Assembly: GCA_963575745.1 (NCBI GenBank)
Contig: CAUYUJ010005037.1
Coordinates: forward strand, 1-64,000
From: Prorocentrum cordatum
Lineage: Eukaryota; Sar; Dinophyceae; Prorocentrales; Prorocentraceae
Length of the DNA stretch: 64,000 bases
Reading direction: 5' to 3'
A model generated the notes under the pieces. That model was not told the origin of the DNA, searched no databases, and worked only from the letters and a program-made list of their open reading frames with translations. Below, piece by piece: positions 36,171 through 47,899 of the stretch (position 1 is the first letter of the stretch; each line of letters opens with the position of its first letter). Both the position numbers and the translations under genes were made by a program.

Positions 36171-36189
36171 CTGGAGGAAAACCGAACTG

Positions 36190-36360
36190 CAGAATCATGA
36201 ACTTTCGACGGTCCGCGCAGATTTCTTGGATCTGCGCTGGACCCCCCTCTCTAGCGCGTGGAGCGCGCCAGGGGCGGCGCTGGAGGCGCCGCCAGGGGGG
36301 GTCCAGCGCAGATCCAGGAAATCCGAGCGGGCCGTCGAACATTTATGTTCATGCAATGTG
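36190..36360. mobile_element. Family C foldback, well-preserved copy
   Basis: Arms TTCGACGGTCCGCGCAGATT and the complement near 36335 are nearly perfect, enclosing GGATCTGCGCTGGACCCCCC and its complement. TGAACTTTCGACGG and CCGTCGAACATTTATGTTCA mark the outer ends. It could be another intron of the same gene. Confidence 0.72.
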
Positions 36361-36454
36361 TTCTTCCTCGACTCGCGCCGTACAGGTGCATCGTTGCGGA
36401 AACCGAGGACACCTCCTGTCAGACGAAGCCAGGACGAGGATGAACTCGGGTAAG

Positions 36455-36660
36455 GATCTCTGAGATCTGGCGGCTCTGGAGAATAGATCGGGCGCCGCGG
36501 CCTTCTCAGAGCGTTCTGGAACGCTCTGGAACGGATTTCGCCCTCGCCCCAGCCCCGCCCGATCCTGGCCGGCAGCGTCGCCAGAGGCGGGGCGCAGGCG
36601 CCAGCGCAGCGCGGCACTGTGGGCATCCGCCAGCACGCGGGCGGTCCTGGGGAAACCAAA
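36455..36660 (-). other. Shared repeat and a possible upstream exon
   Basis: 36455-36560 matches 22310-22450. Minus-strand 36640-36550 reads R-T-A-R-V-L-A-D-A-H-S-A-A-L-R-W-R-L-R, open and protein-like, possibly an exon of the glycosidase gene; no motif supports this. Confidence 0.3.
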
Positions 36661-37310
36661 CGGTACCGATAACTACCGCTCCTCTCCGGACCTCTTCCGG
36701 GTCGCGTTCTGACCAGGATTTCGGGGAGAATCCAGCGGTGGCGACGAGGGTCTCCCAGGAGACCCAGAACGGGGAAAACGGCCGAAGGGTAGCAGTATGG
36801 GAGGAGGAAAAGGAGGAGGAGGAGGAGGAGGAGGAGAAGGAGGAGGAGGAGGAGGAGGAGGAGAAGGAGGGAGGAGGAGGAGGGAGGAGTAGGGAGGGTG
36901 GGGGGGGAGGGAGGGAGGGGAGAGGAGGGATGGAAGTGGGAGGGATTTAGTCAGGAGAGTAGTGTTGTGCGGAGAGATGATGAAAAGATTATGATAAGAT
37001 GAAGATGATGAAGATAGATGATGATGATGATGAATGAATATGATGAAGAATATGATGAGATGATGATGATGATGAAGATGAGATGATGATGATTATGATG
37101 ATGATGATGATGAATGAGATGATGATGATGATGATGATGATGGATGATGAAGCAGAAGATATGATGATGATGATTAATGATGATGATGATTATGATGATG
37201 AAGAAGATGATGATGAAGATGAATTAAGATTATGAATGAAATGATGATGATGAATAGATGATTGAAGATTATTATGAAGAAGATGATGATGAATGAAGAT
37301 GATTGCTGCT
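36655..37310. repeat. Family F copy, GGA tract and GAT-rich DNA
   Basis: 36655-36800 is a family F copy (ACGGTACCGATAACTACCGC end). 36800-36935 is GGA repeat. 36960-37300 is irregular GAT/GAA repeat. No gene. Confidence 0.75.
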
Positions 37311-37419
37311 TCTGCGTATGAATAGCGGACATCTGAGGCGTACTTCTGTATTCGATTGGTATTCCCTTCCTTTTCTGTGTTATGCTCGGGGAGGCAGCCG
37401 TTCAGGCAGGCAGGCAGGC

Positions 37420-37720
37420 AGGCAGGAGGAGGAGCTCCAGCAGAGCAGCAGCGGAGGCGCCCCCGCCGCGCCCGGGCAGGCGAGCGACAGCGCCAGCCCC
37501 TCCGCGGCGGCGCCGCCCCCCGCGCCGCCCAGGCACGCCGCCGAGCCCTCGGGCGCGCCCGCGCGGGGCGGCGGCCCCGCCGCGCGCACGGCGCACTGCG
37601 AGGAGCCCACGCGCGCGCCGCCCGGCAGCTCCAGCGCGAAGAGGTCGCCCCCCGCGAGGGTCGGGCGTCGCCAGGGGTGCCCCTTCTCGGAGGCGCCTCC
37701 GAGCTCCGTGCTGCTCCGAG
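37420..37720 (-). other. Possible exon, Gly/Ala/Pro-rich
   Basis: The minus strand reads G-H-P-W-R-R-P-T-L-A-G-G-D-L-F-A-L-E-L-P-G-G-A-R-V-G-S-S, then an Ala/Gly/Pro-rich stretch. The first part looks like a beta-domain segment and could be the gene's N-terminal region. Unproven. Confidence 0.35.
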
Positions 37721-37754
37721 GGACCCTGCCCCCCCCCCGATGTCGGCCCCTGCC

Positions 37755-38475
37755 ACCCTCCTCCTCCTCGTCAATCTCCTCCTCCTCCTCCTCTCTCCTC
37801 CTCTTCCTCCTCCTTCCTCCTCCTCCTCCTCGTCGATTTCCTCCTCCTACTCCTCCTCCTCCTCCTCCTCCTTCTCCTCCTCCTCCTCCTCCTCCTCCTC
37901 TGGACCGCGAGCAGCAGGGAGGTGCCGCAGCTGGAGCTGTGCCCGCGCGTGGGGCCCTGGGAGCCGCTGCGCGCTCGACGCCGCTTCGAGACGCTTCTGG
38001 GCGCTCGGGCTTCATCCCGGGACGTGGCCCTTTGGACTCTGGGATTCTTTCTGGGGGCTCTTTCTGGGGATTTTTTTGTAGTCTTTTTCGGGGTTCTTCC
38101 TGGGATTCTTTCTGGGATTCTTTCGGGATTCTTTCGGGAGCCGATTGGAGCAACAGACTCCTGGGTGGGGTCCGAGCAGATGGGGCCGAAGGATCGCGCC
38201 GCATCGCCAGTGCATCGCCGATGCCTGGGCGATGCACCGGCGAGGCATCGGCGACGTCGGCGTTGGGAACATCGGGCTCCGCATCGGGGCCGCATCGCCG
38301 ATGCATCGGTGATGCGGCCCGATCCCCCGACCCCATCGACTCGGACCCGATCTGGGAGGCATAGGTGCCCTGGGCCCCAGGTTTCTCCCCAGGGTTTCTG
38401 AGGAGGCCCCCTCCTCCTCCTCCTCCTCCCCCTCCTCCTCCTCCTCCTCCTCCTCCTCCTCCTCCTCCTCCACAA
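37755..38475. repeat. TCC tracts and a family H element
   Basis: TCC at 37755-37905 and 38408-38470. 38150-38365 is a family H copy (GGGTGGGGTCCGAGCAGATG end, GATGCATCGGTGATGC core). 37915-38140 has a short GGGATTCTTTC repeat (about five copies, 38040-38145). Confidence 0.7.
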
Positions 38476-39344
38476 TTACTCAATCTGAATACTACTCTCC
38501 CTCTTCCCCTGAGGACGGTTTGAAAGTGCTCGACCCCCCCCCCCCGCGTATTGTTTTGTACGCAAAGGCTTCCCCGGAGTTGTGTTTTCGCCTGCAGGTT
38601 TTTCGAAATGCTCTCGCTGGGGCGCTGGCCTCATTTTCGGGCCCCGCTCGTTCCGAATCGTGCTCCCGCTGCAGCGCTGGCCTCATTTCCGTGCTTCCGC
38701 TCGTTCCGAATCGTGCTCCCGCTGCAGCGCTGGCCTCCTTTCCGCGCTTCCGCTCGTTTCGACTCGTGCTCCCGCTGCAGCGCCGGCGTCATTTCCCGTG
38801 CCATGCCACGGCATGCAATGCAATGCTAGGTCGATGCTACGCTCTGCGGTGCTCCTCTACGCCATGCCATGCCGTGCTCTACAGTGCATCGCGCACCCTT
38901 TCGGGATCATTGCCCTGCTCCACATCAGACTGTGCGAGTAGAGAGGGGATCTACGCCATGGTAAGGGATGGGAGGGAGGGGTAGGATGTCAGATATGACG
39001 CGAGCGCACCTAGCTTGTCCCCCTCCTCCTCCTCCTCCCCCTCCCCCTCCCCCTCCCCCTCCTCCTCCTCCTCCTCCTCCTCCTTCTCCTCCTCTGAGGT
39101 CGGTGGTCTGAGGCAGCATCTGCGCGGCGCCCTGGGGGAACTCGAGACAGCTCAAAACCACAGGGCGCACCTAGCTTGAGAATACCTCTCTTTCGCCCGC
39201 CCGCCCGCCCCGCCAGCCCTGGCCTCCCGCCTGCGCGCACGTCGTCGTCTGCCTGCTTCTCCCCTCCTCGTCCCCTCCCGCCGGGCAGCACAGCCTGCCA
39301 GGGACCAGCGTGGCGGCGTGTAGGTCTTGAGCCCACTCATGCCC
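38476..39344. other. No gene; 53-bp minisatellite and TCC tract
   Basis: About three units of 53 bp (GCGCTGGCCTCATTTCC, CGCTCGTTCCGAATCGTGC) at 38617-38780. TCC/CCTCCC repeats at 39022-39092. Confidence 0.6.
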
Positions 39345-39780
39345 AGACTCCCTCTATGATTGCCTCGTTCTCGAGGCACTGCGAGCGAGGAGCACCCCTC
39401 ACGAGGCCCAGAGGGCCCCAGGGGGCTCCAGGATGGAGCGAACCGCCGGGGCACCTTGGGTCAGGGGCACCTTTAGCAACCCCTGAGAAGGCGATCCCCG
39501 CGTCCAACTCCGCCGGGGCCCCGCCGGCGCCGCCCAGCCACCTGGGGTTAGGACGGGCATGTCCTCCTACAGGCGGATTTTCGACGAAGAATGAAACAAC
39601 AAACAAATATTCGATTCAAAAGATATCCGAAAATCGTCCCCAGACTATTTTTCCTAAAACTATCCTAAGTATTTCTCCTGTAGGGGGACAGGCCCCTGTT
39701 GCGAGGAGAGCTCTGGACGCGTCCGCTTCCCCCAGGCCTTGCACCCGGCTGTCGCTTTGGCCCGGGAGCGGCGCCGTGCC
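39345..39780 (-). other. Possible exons split by family A copy 6
   Basis: 39548-39698 is a family A element (TTAGGACGGGCATGTCC end; the other end is degenerate). On either side the minus strand is open: P-G-Q-S-D-S-R-V-Q-G-L-G-E-A-D-A-S-R-A-L-L before it and L-D-A-G-I-A-F-S-G-V-A-K-G-A-P-D-P after it, to C-L-E-N-E-A-I-I-E-G. The pattern resembles the introner at 643-807 but no duplication is visible and no family is recognised. Confidence 0.35.
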
Positions 39781-39819
39781 AGCCTGCCTGATGACAGGAG
39801 GGCGCGCCCAGAACCCCGA

Positions 39820-40133
39820 CGTGTCTTTATATGTTTTTGATTGCTGTTTTTGTTGCTTTGACTTTGTATGTTGTTTTTTTCGGGGGGAGGGGGGTGCTTA
39901 TCGGAGGTGAGGGGGTGAGATCGAAGTGGAACGGAGAGCCCCCCTACCGGAAAATCGGTTTCGGTTTCGTGTTCGTGCGTGCCGTGCGTGCGGGCGAGGC
40001 GAAACTGCGTGGGCGGGCGAGAAATGTCCCGCCTCTGGCTGAGGCGCGGCCGGACCAAAAGTCTCCCTTCTGGCAACCGGTGCCGCGCGGTGTCCCGCCG
40101 GTGTCCCGCCGGTGTCCCGTCGGTATCCCGATA

Positions 40134-40208
<75 letters not shown>

Positions 40209-40996
40209 GCCATGGTGGTGATGATGATGGTGTCCCGATGATGATGCTGCTGATGATGCTGATGATGATGATGATGTCCCGATGGTGATGACGATGATGT
40301 TGATGATCCTGATGATGTTGATGATGATGAGGATGATGAGGTGATGAGATGAAGATAATAAAAATGATGGTGATGATGGTGTCCCAATGGTGATGATGAC
40401 GTTGATAATGATGCTGTTGATGATGATGGTGATGATGATGGTGTCCCGATGGTGATAATGTTGATGATGATAACGATGATGGTGTCCCGGTGATGATGAT
40501 GGTGAAGATGGTGATGAGGTGATGATGTTGATTTTGATGGTGGTTGCAGATTGATGATGATGCTGATGTTGATGAAGATGATGGTGTCCCGATGGTGATG
40601 ATGGTGGTGATGATGATGATGAGGATGGTGACGATGATGATGGTGTTCCGATGATGATGGTGTTGATGATGATGGTGTCCCGATGATGATGATGTTGATG
40701 ATGTTCATGATGGTCATGAGATGATGATGGTGATGTTCCGATGATGATTACGATGATGGTGTCCCAATGGTTTTGATGTTCATGATGATGATGGTGACGG
40801 TGATGGTGCCCCGATGATGGTGATGATGCTGATGGCCATGGTGGTGATGATGGTGTCCCGATGATTATGATGATGATGATGTTGATGATGCTGATGATGA
40901 TGGTGTCCTGATGATGATGTTGATGATCGGGATGATGTTAATGATGATGAGATGGTGATGTGATGCTGCTGAGGATGATGATGATGATGGTGTCCC

Positions 40997-41043
<47 letters not shown>

Positions 41044-42645
41044 GGTTGATGATGATGCGATTGGTGAAGATGATGGTGTCCCGATGGTAACGATGATGTT
41101 GATGATGTGAATGACGATGATGGTGTTCGATGATGTTGATGATATTGGTGATGAGGTTGATGATGAGGTGATGATGATTTTGATCATGGTGGCCCGATGA
41201 TGATGATGATGCTGATGTTGATGGTGTTCCGATGATGATGATGGTGATGATGATGATGATGATGATGGGGCTGATGATGGTAACGATGATGATGGTGCCC
41301 GGATGATGATGTTGATAATGACGTTGCTGATGAAGATGATGTCCAGATTATGATGATGTTGACGCTGTTGTTCAATATGATGAAGAGATGATGATGATGG
41401 TGTTCCGATGATGATGATGGTACCCCAATGATGATGAGGTTGATGATGATGGTGACGATGATGGTGTCCCGATGACGATGATGATGGTGATGATGATGGT
41501 GTTGATGATGATGGTGGTGAGGTGGTGACGATGGTGCCCAGATGATGATGATGTTGTTGATGACATTGATAACGATGATGCCGATGATGAGGATCATGAC
41601 GTTGATTGTGAAATCGATTGTGATATCGATAGTGATACCGATAGTGAGACCGAACGTGAGATATATTGTGAGATCGATAGTCATACGGAGTGCGAGATCG
41701 ATCGAATGGAATAGATCGAGTGATATCGATTGTGAGACCGATCGAGTGAGGTCGATCGAGCGAGACCAATAGTGAGATCGATCGTAAGATCGATAGTGAG
41801 ACCGATCGAGTGAGACGTCGGTTCCTCACCCCCCGAACCTTCTTATCACCCGAAGGGTGGTCGTATAGGTACGCGTATATCTCGGAAGTTGGGGGTGAGT
41901 CCGACGTGCCCAAAACCCCGACGTGTTTGTGTGTCTGTATATGTTTTTGATTGCTGTTTTTTTGCTTTGATTTTGTATGTTATTTTTTTCGGGGGGAGGG
42001 GGGTGCTTATCGGAGGTGAGGGGGTGAGATCGAACGGGAACGGAGAGCCCCCTGAACCGGGAAATCGGTTTCGGCTTCGCGTTCGTGCATGCCGTGCGTG
42101 CGGGCGGAGCGCAGCTGCGTGGGCGGGCGAGAACTAAGTGTCCTGCAGCTGAGGCGCGGCCCGACCAAAAGTCTCCCTTCCGGCAACCGGTGCCCCGCGG
42201 TGTCCCGCCGGTGTCCCGCTCGGGGGCCGTTGGCGCGCGGTGTCCAGCCGGTGTCCCGTCGGTGTCCTGATGATGATGATGATGATGATGATGATGCTGT
42301 TGATGATGTTGACAGTGATGATGATGGTGATGGTGGTGATGATGGTGTCCCGATGCTGATGATGATGATGATGTTGACGATGTTGATGATGATGATGATG
42401 ATGATGGTGGTGAAGGTGATGATGGTGCCCCGATGATGATCATGTTGATGATGATGATGATCTTGCTGATGATGACGGTGCCCCGATGATGATGTTGATG
42501 ATCCTGATGATGTTGATGGTGATCAGATGATTTGGTGAAGATGGTAAAGATGATGATGGTGTCCCGATGCTGATGATGATGATGAGGTTGATGATGATGA
42601 TGATGATGTTGAAGATGATGGTGATGGTGATGATGATGGTGTCCC

Positions 42646-42696
<51 letters not shown>

Positions 42697-43752
42697 CAGA
42701 ATGATGATGGTGGTGTCCCGATGATGATGATGTTGATGATGATGAAGTCATGTTGATGGTTTTGATGATGGTGGCCCGATGATGGTCATGGCGATGCTGA
42801 TGTTGATGATGACGGTGTCCCGGTGATGTTGATGATGATGGTGATGATGATGATGGTGACGATGATGATGGTGTTCCGATGATGATGTTGTTGATGATGA
42901 TGATGTTGCTAATGATGATGATGATGTTGATGGTGTCCCGATGATTATGATGATGATGATGATGATTGTGAGATCGATTGTGATATCGATAGTGATACCG
43001 ATAGTGAGACCGAACGTGAGATATATTGTGAGATCGATAGTCATACGGAGTGCGAGATCGATCGAATGGAATAGATCGAGTGGTATCGATTGTGAGACCG
43101 ATCGAGTGAGGTCGATCGAGCGAGACCAATGGTGAGATCGATCGTAAGATCGATAGTGAGACCGATCGAGTGAGACGTCGGTTCCTCACCCCCCGAACCT
43201 TCTTATCACCCGAAGGGTGGTCGTATAGGTACGCGTATATCTCGGAAGTTGGGGGTGAGTCCGACGTGCCCAAAACCCCGACGTGTTTTTGTGTCTTTAT
43301 ATGTTTTTGATTGCTGTTTTTTTGCTTTGATTTTGTATGTTGTTTTTTTCGGGGGGAGGGGGGTGCTTATCGGAGGTGAGGGGGTGAGATCGAACGGGAA
43401 CGGAGAGCCCCCTGAACCGGGAAATCGGTTTCGGCTTCGCGTTCGTGCATGCCGTGCGTGCGGGCGGAGCGCAGCTGCGTGGGCGGGCGAGAACTAAGTC
43501 TCCTGCAGCTGAGGCGCGGCCCGACCAAAAGTCTCCCTTCCGGCAACCGGTGCCCCGCGGTGTCCCGCCGGTGTCCCGCTCGGGGGCCGTTGGCGCGCGG
43601 TGTCCCGCCGGTGTCCCGTCGGTGTCCCGATGATGATGACGATGATGATGATGATGATGATGATGCTGTTGATGATGTTGACAGTGATGATGATGGTGAT
43701 GGTGGTGATGATGATGGTGTCCCGATGCTGCTGATGATGATGTTGACGATGT

Positions 43753-43784
<32 letters not shown>

Positions 43785-45550
43785 GTGGTGAAGGTGATGA
43801 TGGTGCCCCGATGATGATCATGTTGATGATGATGTTGCTGATGATGACGGTGCCCCGATGATGATGTTGATGATCCTGATGATGTTGATGGTGATCAGAT
43901 GATTTGGTGAAGATGGTAAAGATGATGATGGTGTCCCGATGCTGATGATGATGATGAGGTTGATGATGATGATGATGGTGATGTTGAAGATGATGGTGAT
44001 GGTGATGATGATGGTGTCCCGATGATGATGATGATGATCAGAATGATGATGGTGGTGTCCCGATGATGATGATGATGTTGATGATGATGATGTTGATGAT
44101 GATGAGGTCATGTTAATGGTTTTGATAATGGTGGCCCGATGATGGTCATGGCGATGCTGATGTTGATGATGACGGTGTCCCGGTGATGTTGATGATGATG
44201 GTGATGATGATGGTGACGATGATGATGGTGTTCCGATGATGATGTTGTTGATGATGATGATGATGTTGCTAATGATGATGATGAAGATGATGGTGTCCCG
44301 ATGATGATGATGTTGATGATATTGTTCACGATGATGGTGATGAGATGATGCTGATGGTGGCGGTGTTCCGATGATGATGATGATGGCGTTCCGACGATGA
44401 TGATGTTGACGATGGTCATGATGGTGACGATGATGGTGTCCCGATGATGATGGTGATGATGTTGATGATGATGGTGGTTAGGTGATGATGATGATGATGA
44501 TAGTGTCCCGATGATGCTGATGATGCTGATGCTGATGACGTTGATACCGATGATGTTGATGATGATGATGACGTTGTTTGTGATATCGATTGTGATATCG
44601 ATAGTGATATCGATAATTAGACCGAGTGCGATATCGATTGTGAGATCGATGGTGAAATCGATCGTGAGATCGATTGTGAGATCGATCGAATGACCTAGAT
44701 CGAGTGATGTCGATTGTGAGATCGATCGAGTGAGATCGATCGAACGAGACCGATACTGAGATCAAGAGTGAGATCGATTGTGAGACCGATCGAGTGAGAC
44801 GTCGGTTCCTCCCCCCCGAACCTCCTTATCACCCGAAGGGTGGTCGTATAGGTACGCGTGTATCTCGGAAATTGGGGGTGAGTCCGACGTGAAACGGAGA
44901 CCCCCCTACCGGGAAATCGATTTCGGTTTCGGGTTCGTGTCGTGCGTGCCGTGCGTGCGTGCGGGCGAAGTGAAGCTGCGTGGGCGGGCGAGAGAAAATC
45001 CTCCTGTGGCTGGGCCGCGGCTGGACCAAATGTAACTCCTCCGGCGGCCGGTGCCCCGCGGTGTCCCGCCCGTGTCCCGAAATGCTCCTGTGTCTGGGCC
45101 GCGGCCGGACCATATGCAACTCCTCCGGCGGCTGGTGCCCCGCGGTGTCCCGCGGGTGTCCCGTGGTGTCCCAAAAAATGAGATCGATAGTGAGATCGAT
45201 AATGCGATGGACAGGTGTCCCGTGGTGTCCCGTGGTGTCCCGTTGATTGAGATCGATATGAGATCAATAGTGAGATCGATGTGGTGTCCCGAGGTGTCCC
45301 GTTGAGTGAGATGGATAGTGAGATCGATAGTGAGACCGATAGTGAGATCGCGAGGTGCCCCGCGGTGTTCCGTGGTGTCCCGTTGAGTGAGATCGATAGT
45401 GAGATCGATAGTGAGATCGACAAGTGCCACGTGGTGTCCCGTGGTGTCCCGTTGAGTGAGATCGATAGTGAGATCGATTAAGTCAGATGCTGGTTTCCCC
45501 CCCTCTCCCCCCCCCACAACCTCCTCATCACCCGGAGGGTGGTCGTATAG
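39820..45550. repeat. Complex GAT/GATCGATAG satellite with higher-order units
   Basis: Each unit has three parts: a block of 12-mer-like GTGAGATCGATA repeats; a conserved segment of about 650 bp (CACCCGAAGGGTGGTCGTAT, TATGTTTTTGATTGCTGTTT, GGAAATCGGTTTCGGCTTCG, CGGTGTCCCGCCGGTGTCCC); and a GATGATG region punctuated by GTCCCGATG. The landmark ATGTTTTTGATTGCTG is at 39831, 41941 and 43301. Two units are a near-perfect 1360-bp tandem duplication (about 41600-42960 and 42960-44320). The last unit (44575-45550) has lost the GAT part and expanded GTGGTGTCCCGTTGAGTGAGA repeats. Frames give only poly-Met, poly-Asp, poly-Ser/His or poly-Ile, so no protein is implied. Confidence 0.9.
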
Positions 45551-45617
45551 GTGAATATATATCTACATAATATATGGATATATATAATATGTATATATCT
45601 AGATATATATATTATAG
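45551..45617. repeat. AT-rich palindromic stretch
   Basis: Nearly all TATA/ATAT with TATATATCTAGATATATAT in the centre, a perfect palindrome. It separates the satellite from the duplicated block. Confidence 0.7.
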
Positions 45618-46325
45618 ATGCTCCACCCGAGGGCCTGACCAGAAGGCGCGAGGGAGAGGCGAGTGAAGAGGGAAGCCCCGGAGCTCTCGCCGATCTCTTT
45701 TACATATCACTCCAGATCTGGCAACTGGTCGCCTCCACGAGGCAATCTCGCTAGAAGAAGGGCTGGCTGAATACAAACCCGCCTGCAGCCTCAGAGAGGC
45801 TAGACGATTCAAAGGCTCCCGGGAGCTCCGAAGAGTAGACGAGCAGACGATTTGGAAAGATTCAGCAGCCGCCACCAAGGAAAAAGCCCACCTTTTTACA
45901 CAGGGCAGGGTGGGACGGGTCACTGTGAGCCAATACGATTAAGGAGGAGGCCAGGGGAGGAGAGGGAACGCATCAAGACATTCACAACCCCTCCACAGGC
46001 GGTGGAGACACGAGGCGTCACCACGGGTCAGAAACTGCACTCCGAATCTACAATCGTGCAACTGATGAATAGATGCTCCACCCGAGGGCCTGACCAGAAG
46101 GCGCGAGGGAGAGGCGAGAGAGGAGGGAAGCCCCGGAGCTCTCGCCGATCTCTTTTACATATCACTCCAGATCTGGCAACTGGTCGCCTCCACGAGGCAA
46201 TCTCGCTAGAAGAAGGGCTGGCTGAATACAAACACGCCTGCGGCCTCAGAGAGGCTAGACGATTCAAAGGCTCCCGGGAGCTCCGAAGAGTAGACGAGCA
46301 GACGATTTGGAAAGATTCAGCAGCC
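45616..46325. repeat. Direct duplication (about 255 bp, period 455 bp) next to the DIRS-like element
   Basis: 45616-45870 and 46071-46325 are nearly identical (from AGATGCTCCACCCGAGGGCC to GGAAAGATTCAGCAGCCG). About 200 bp of other sequence lies between. The second copy ends 120 bp from the stop of the tyrosine recombinase. It could be the split direct repeats typical of some DIRS-like elements, or a local duplication. Confidence 0.7.
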
Positions 46326-46447
46326 GTCACCCATAACCCATATTATGATTCACGGGTGGGCGGGATGGGCACAATTCACAGAAAAAGATCGTAAAAACTC
46401 TCTTCGAATTTCCTTCCGGTCGGAGGTCTGGCCGTCGAATGCTGTGA

Positions 46448-47440
46448 TCAAGGGCTAGTCTGGAAGCGCACTCCTGTGGCTCGAAGCAGCTTCTGTTCGA
46501 GGCGATTGGCGGCACGTTTGAACTGCTGCTGCTGCTCAGGAGAGAGGCGGCTGATTTGCCTCAGGAGTCGACCTTCTTTGCCGTACCTCGCCACGGAGCG
46601 GTCGCTGAGCCAGCCGCCGCGCTTCTTCAGCACTGGAAGCGTGGCGAGGCCGTTCAGGTAGTCGAGGGAAGGGCCGCCGTGCCGCAGCGTGTGCGGCGAC
46701 ACTTTCAGCGCTGCCAGCCCCAGTCGGCGGCTGGCCTCGCGGAACAGGCGCTCGTAGGTGGACAGCGGGAGCTCGTTGAACAGGCGCTGGACCCCCCGCG
46801 CTCTGGCTCTGGCAATAGCTGTCGAACAAGCTGCCGAAGCCAACCACGAGATCGGTCGATAGACCCGACCATCACGGTGTCGTCAAACTGCTGATTCTTG
46901 TTAGGCCGAGGTGCTGTGCCACTCGAAGGGGCCACGATCAGCGCCACCTTGTCATAGCGGTCGCCAGCCCTGCCCGAGGGCAACGCCACGTGCTCGAGGG
47001 ACAGGTTGACCGCAGCCGCTGGACGGAGGTAGGTGTCGAACTGCAAGGCGCCGCAGGCAGCGGCGAGGATGGACTCGGTCGTGCCCAGCTCGAGCCAGTG
47101 GTCGGCGATCGCGGCGAACACCTCCCAAGGGCACGGGTCGCGGCTGAGCTCTGGGCAGGCTTTCACCCAGCCCGCCAGAGCTTTCACGGCATGTGGCAGG
47201 TTGCGCGAAGGCGCAACGACGCCGTGCAAGTGGGCGTAGCCGAACAGGGTGTGCCGACCAGCCCACGGCTCACAGCCGTCGAAAAAGAGAAAGTCAAAGT
47301 ACGCGGAGAGGCTGGCGTCTAGCTGCTCGAGAGGAGCCAGCGCCCGGGGCGGGGCCTGCTGGCTGGCCCAGTGGACGAAGTCTGAGGAGCACGACTCGTA
47401 GTTGACGAGCGCCCCCTTCCCAACGGTCTTGCGCTCCAGA
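46448..47440 (-). pseudogene. Tyrosine recombinase of the DIRS-like element
   Basis: The N-terminal half (47440-46850) has D-T-Y-L-R-P-A-A-A-V-N-L with the first catalytic Arg. The C-terminal half, in another frame (46843-46448), has S-P-H-T-L-R-H-G-G (H-x-x-R), R-G-G-W-L-S-D and A-R-Y-G-K with the catalytic Tyr. All catalytic residues survive but a frameshift near 46840 separates them. Confidence 0.85.
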
Positions 47441-47899
47441 AACCTGTCGCCGGGGTCGTGTCCCGCGGCGGCCCGTCGGCAGGCCGCCTTAGCAGCACGT
47501 CGCCGATCTCGATCTGGTAGCTCCGCGCCGAGGGCCGACCCAGACCACGCGCTGGCCCCAGTGCTTGACGGCGTTCTTCCACGGGCTCTGGTAGCACCTG
47601 GGGCAGTGGAGCCTGAAGACGTCGGACGGGATCGGGCAGCCTCCGGCTCGCGCCAAGTCAGCTTCCCATCGCTCCAGCGAAGTGGCATCGGCCCCGCGGG
47701 CCGCGTCTGGAGCCGCCCGGGCCAAGATGGCTGCCCAGGAGCGGCAAAGTCGAGGAGGATAGCGCCCTGCCAGAGTCGTCTTCCAGGCCCACCGCCCCCG
47801 AGCCTCGCCGGGCCCTGGAGGCAGAAGGACTTTCCCTTCAAGAATCTCATGATGATGGTTTCCTGGACATAGACGATGTAGCCCCTGAAGGGCCTGCAT

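Noticed and set aside
40130-44580. GATG repeats with GTCCCG spacers as a CRISPR-like array
   Set aside because: Spacing is irregular, spacers are also GAT-rich, and the genome is eukaryotic.
36950-44600. Many frames rich in Met, Asp, His, Ser or Ile
   Set aside because: They come from GAT/ATC repeats read in six frames; there is no non-repetitive protein sequence.
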